This document shows, one piece after another, positions 63,603 to 64,000 of a stretch of 64,000 nucleotides of DNA. The number at the start of each line of letters is the position of its first letter. Position 1 is the stretch's first letter. The notes under the pieces were generated by a model. That model was not told the origin of the DNA. It ran no database searches and saw only the letters and a program-made list of their open reading frames with translations. The stretch spans positions 17,124,411-17,188,410 of the forward strand of contig CM056578.1 in the NCBI GenBank assembly GCA_029721435.1, in the 5' to 3' direction. The position numbers and the translations under genes were made by a program. Source of the DNA: Gymnothorax reevesii. Taxonomy: Eukaryota; Chordata; Actinopteri; Anguilliformes; Muraenidae.

Positions 63603-63816
63603 TGTTGACGTCAGAAGGGATCCAGTAGCGGTATTTTCCCTAACCTGAACCTTCCCTCTATCCCCTGACCCTAAATCTAGCTTGTCCCTTACACTATGGG
63701 ACTACAGTAGAATCTAACGTTAGTTAAGTCTCTGTTGAGGCTACTACTGAAACTAAAATTATAATGTAATTTCAGGAAGCAAATGGGAAAAAAGCTACGT
63801 TAACCGCCTCAACAAA

Positions 63817-63820
<4 letters not shown>

Positions 63821-63891
<71 letters not shown>
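63821..63891. repeat. Long (TA)n microsatellite
   Basis: About 35 uninterrupted TA units near the window's end. Confidence 0.95.
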
Positions 63892-63895
<4 letters not shown>

Positions 63896-64000
63896 TATAA
63901 TGTTACCTGTCAACCAACTACCGTTGTCATTACAGGGTTCTCAACTTTCACATATTCGGCTTGAGTATAAATGACACGTTCACGTTCCCATGCTGTAGTC

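Overview
The window looks like teleost fish nuclear DNA. It is AT-rich, intron-bearing and crowded with Tc1/mariner, CACTA, piggyBac-type and hAT-type elements, tRNA-derived SINEs, LINE fragments and many microsatellites. No prokaryotic, viral, rRNA, true tRNA or CRISPR features were seen.

Three host loci can be supported. (1) A two-exon FoxI-class forkhead gene lies on the minus strand at 6849-8425, with a TATA/CCAAT promoter near 8645-8684. (2) A small two-exon gene lies on the plus strand at 22248-25949; its position suggests the fish counterpart of C5orf58. (3) Lcp2 (SLP-76), the T-cell/platelet adaptor, lies on the minus strand. Seventeen phase-compatible coding exons were traced from 57137 down to the stop codon at 32837. 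The SAM-domain exons at its 5' end were not found and probably lie beyond 64000. The order FoxI - C5orf58 - LCP2 recalls human 5q35, which supports all three names.

Between FoxI and the small gene sits a 9.6 kb EnSpm/CACTA transposon (10022-19664) bounded by CACTG...CAGTG and a TG target duplication. It holds a zinc-finger transposase reading frame interrupted by one stop, and a second, multi-exon SAM-domain gene broken by frameshifts. A 667-bp piece of the transposase 5' end is duplicated inside it. The Lcp2 introns carry three Tc1 copies and a Tc1 deletion derivative, a 5'-truncated L1-type LINE, minisatellites and fold-back repeats.

From 57.7 kb to the end the sequence is mostly transposon-derived. 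It contains a decayed gene with zinc-binding, PIN-like and cysteine-rich CXC-like segments, interrupted by a SINE. Next comes a second transposase-like pseudogene between inverted repeats, then an array of about 280-bp MITEs and a long TA repeat. Exon calls rest on splice consensus, reading phase and remembered protein families; no alignment or transcript data could be used.
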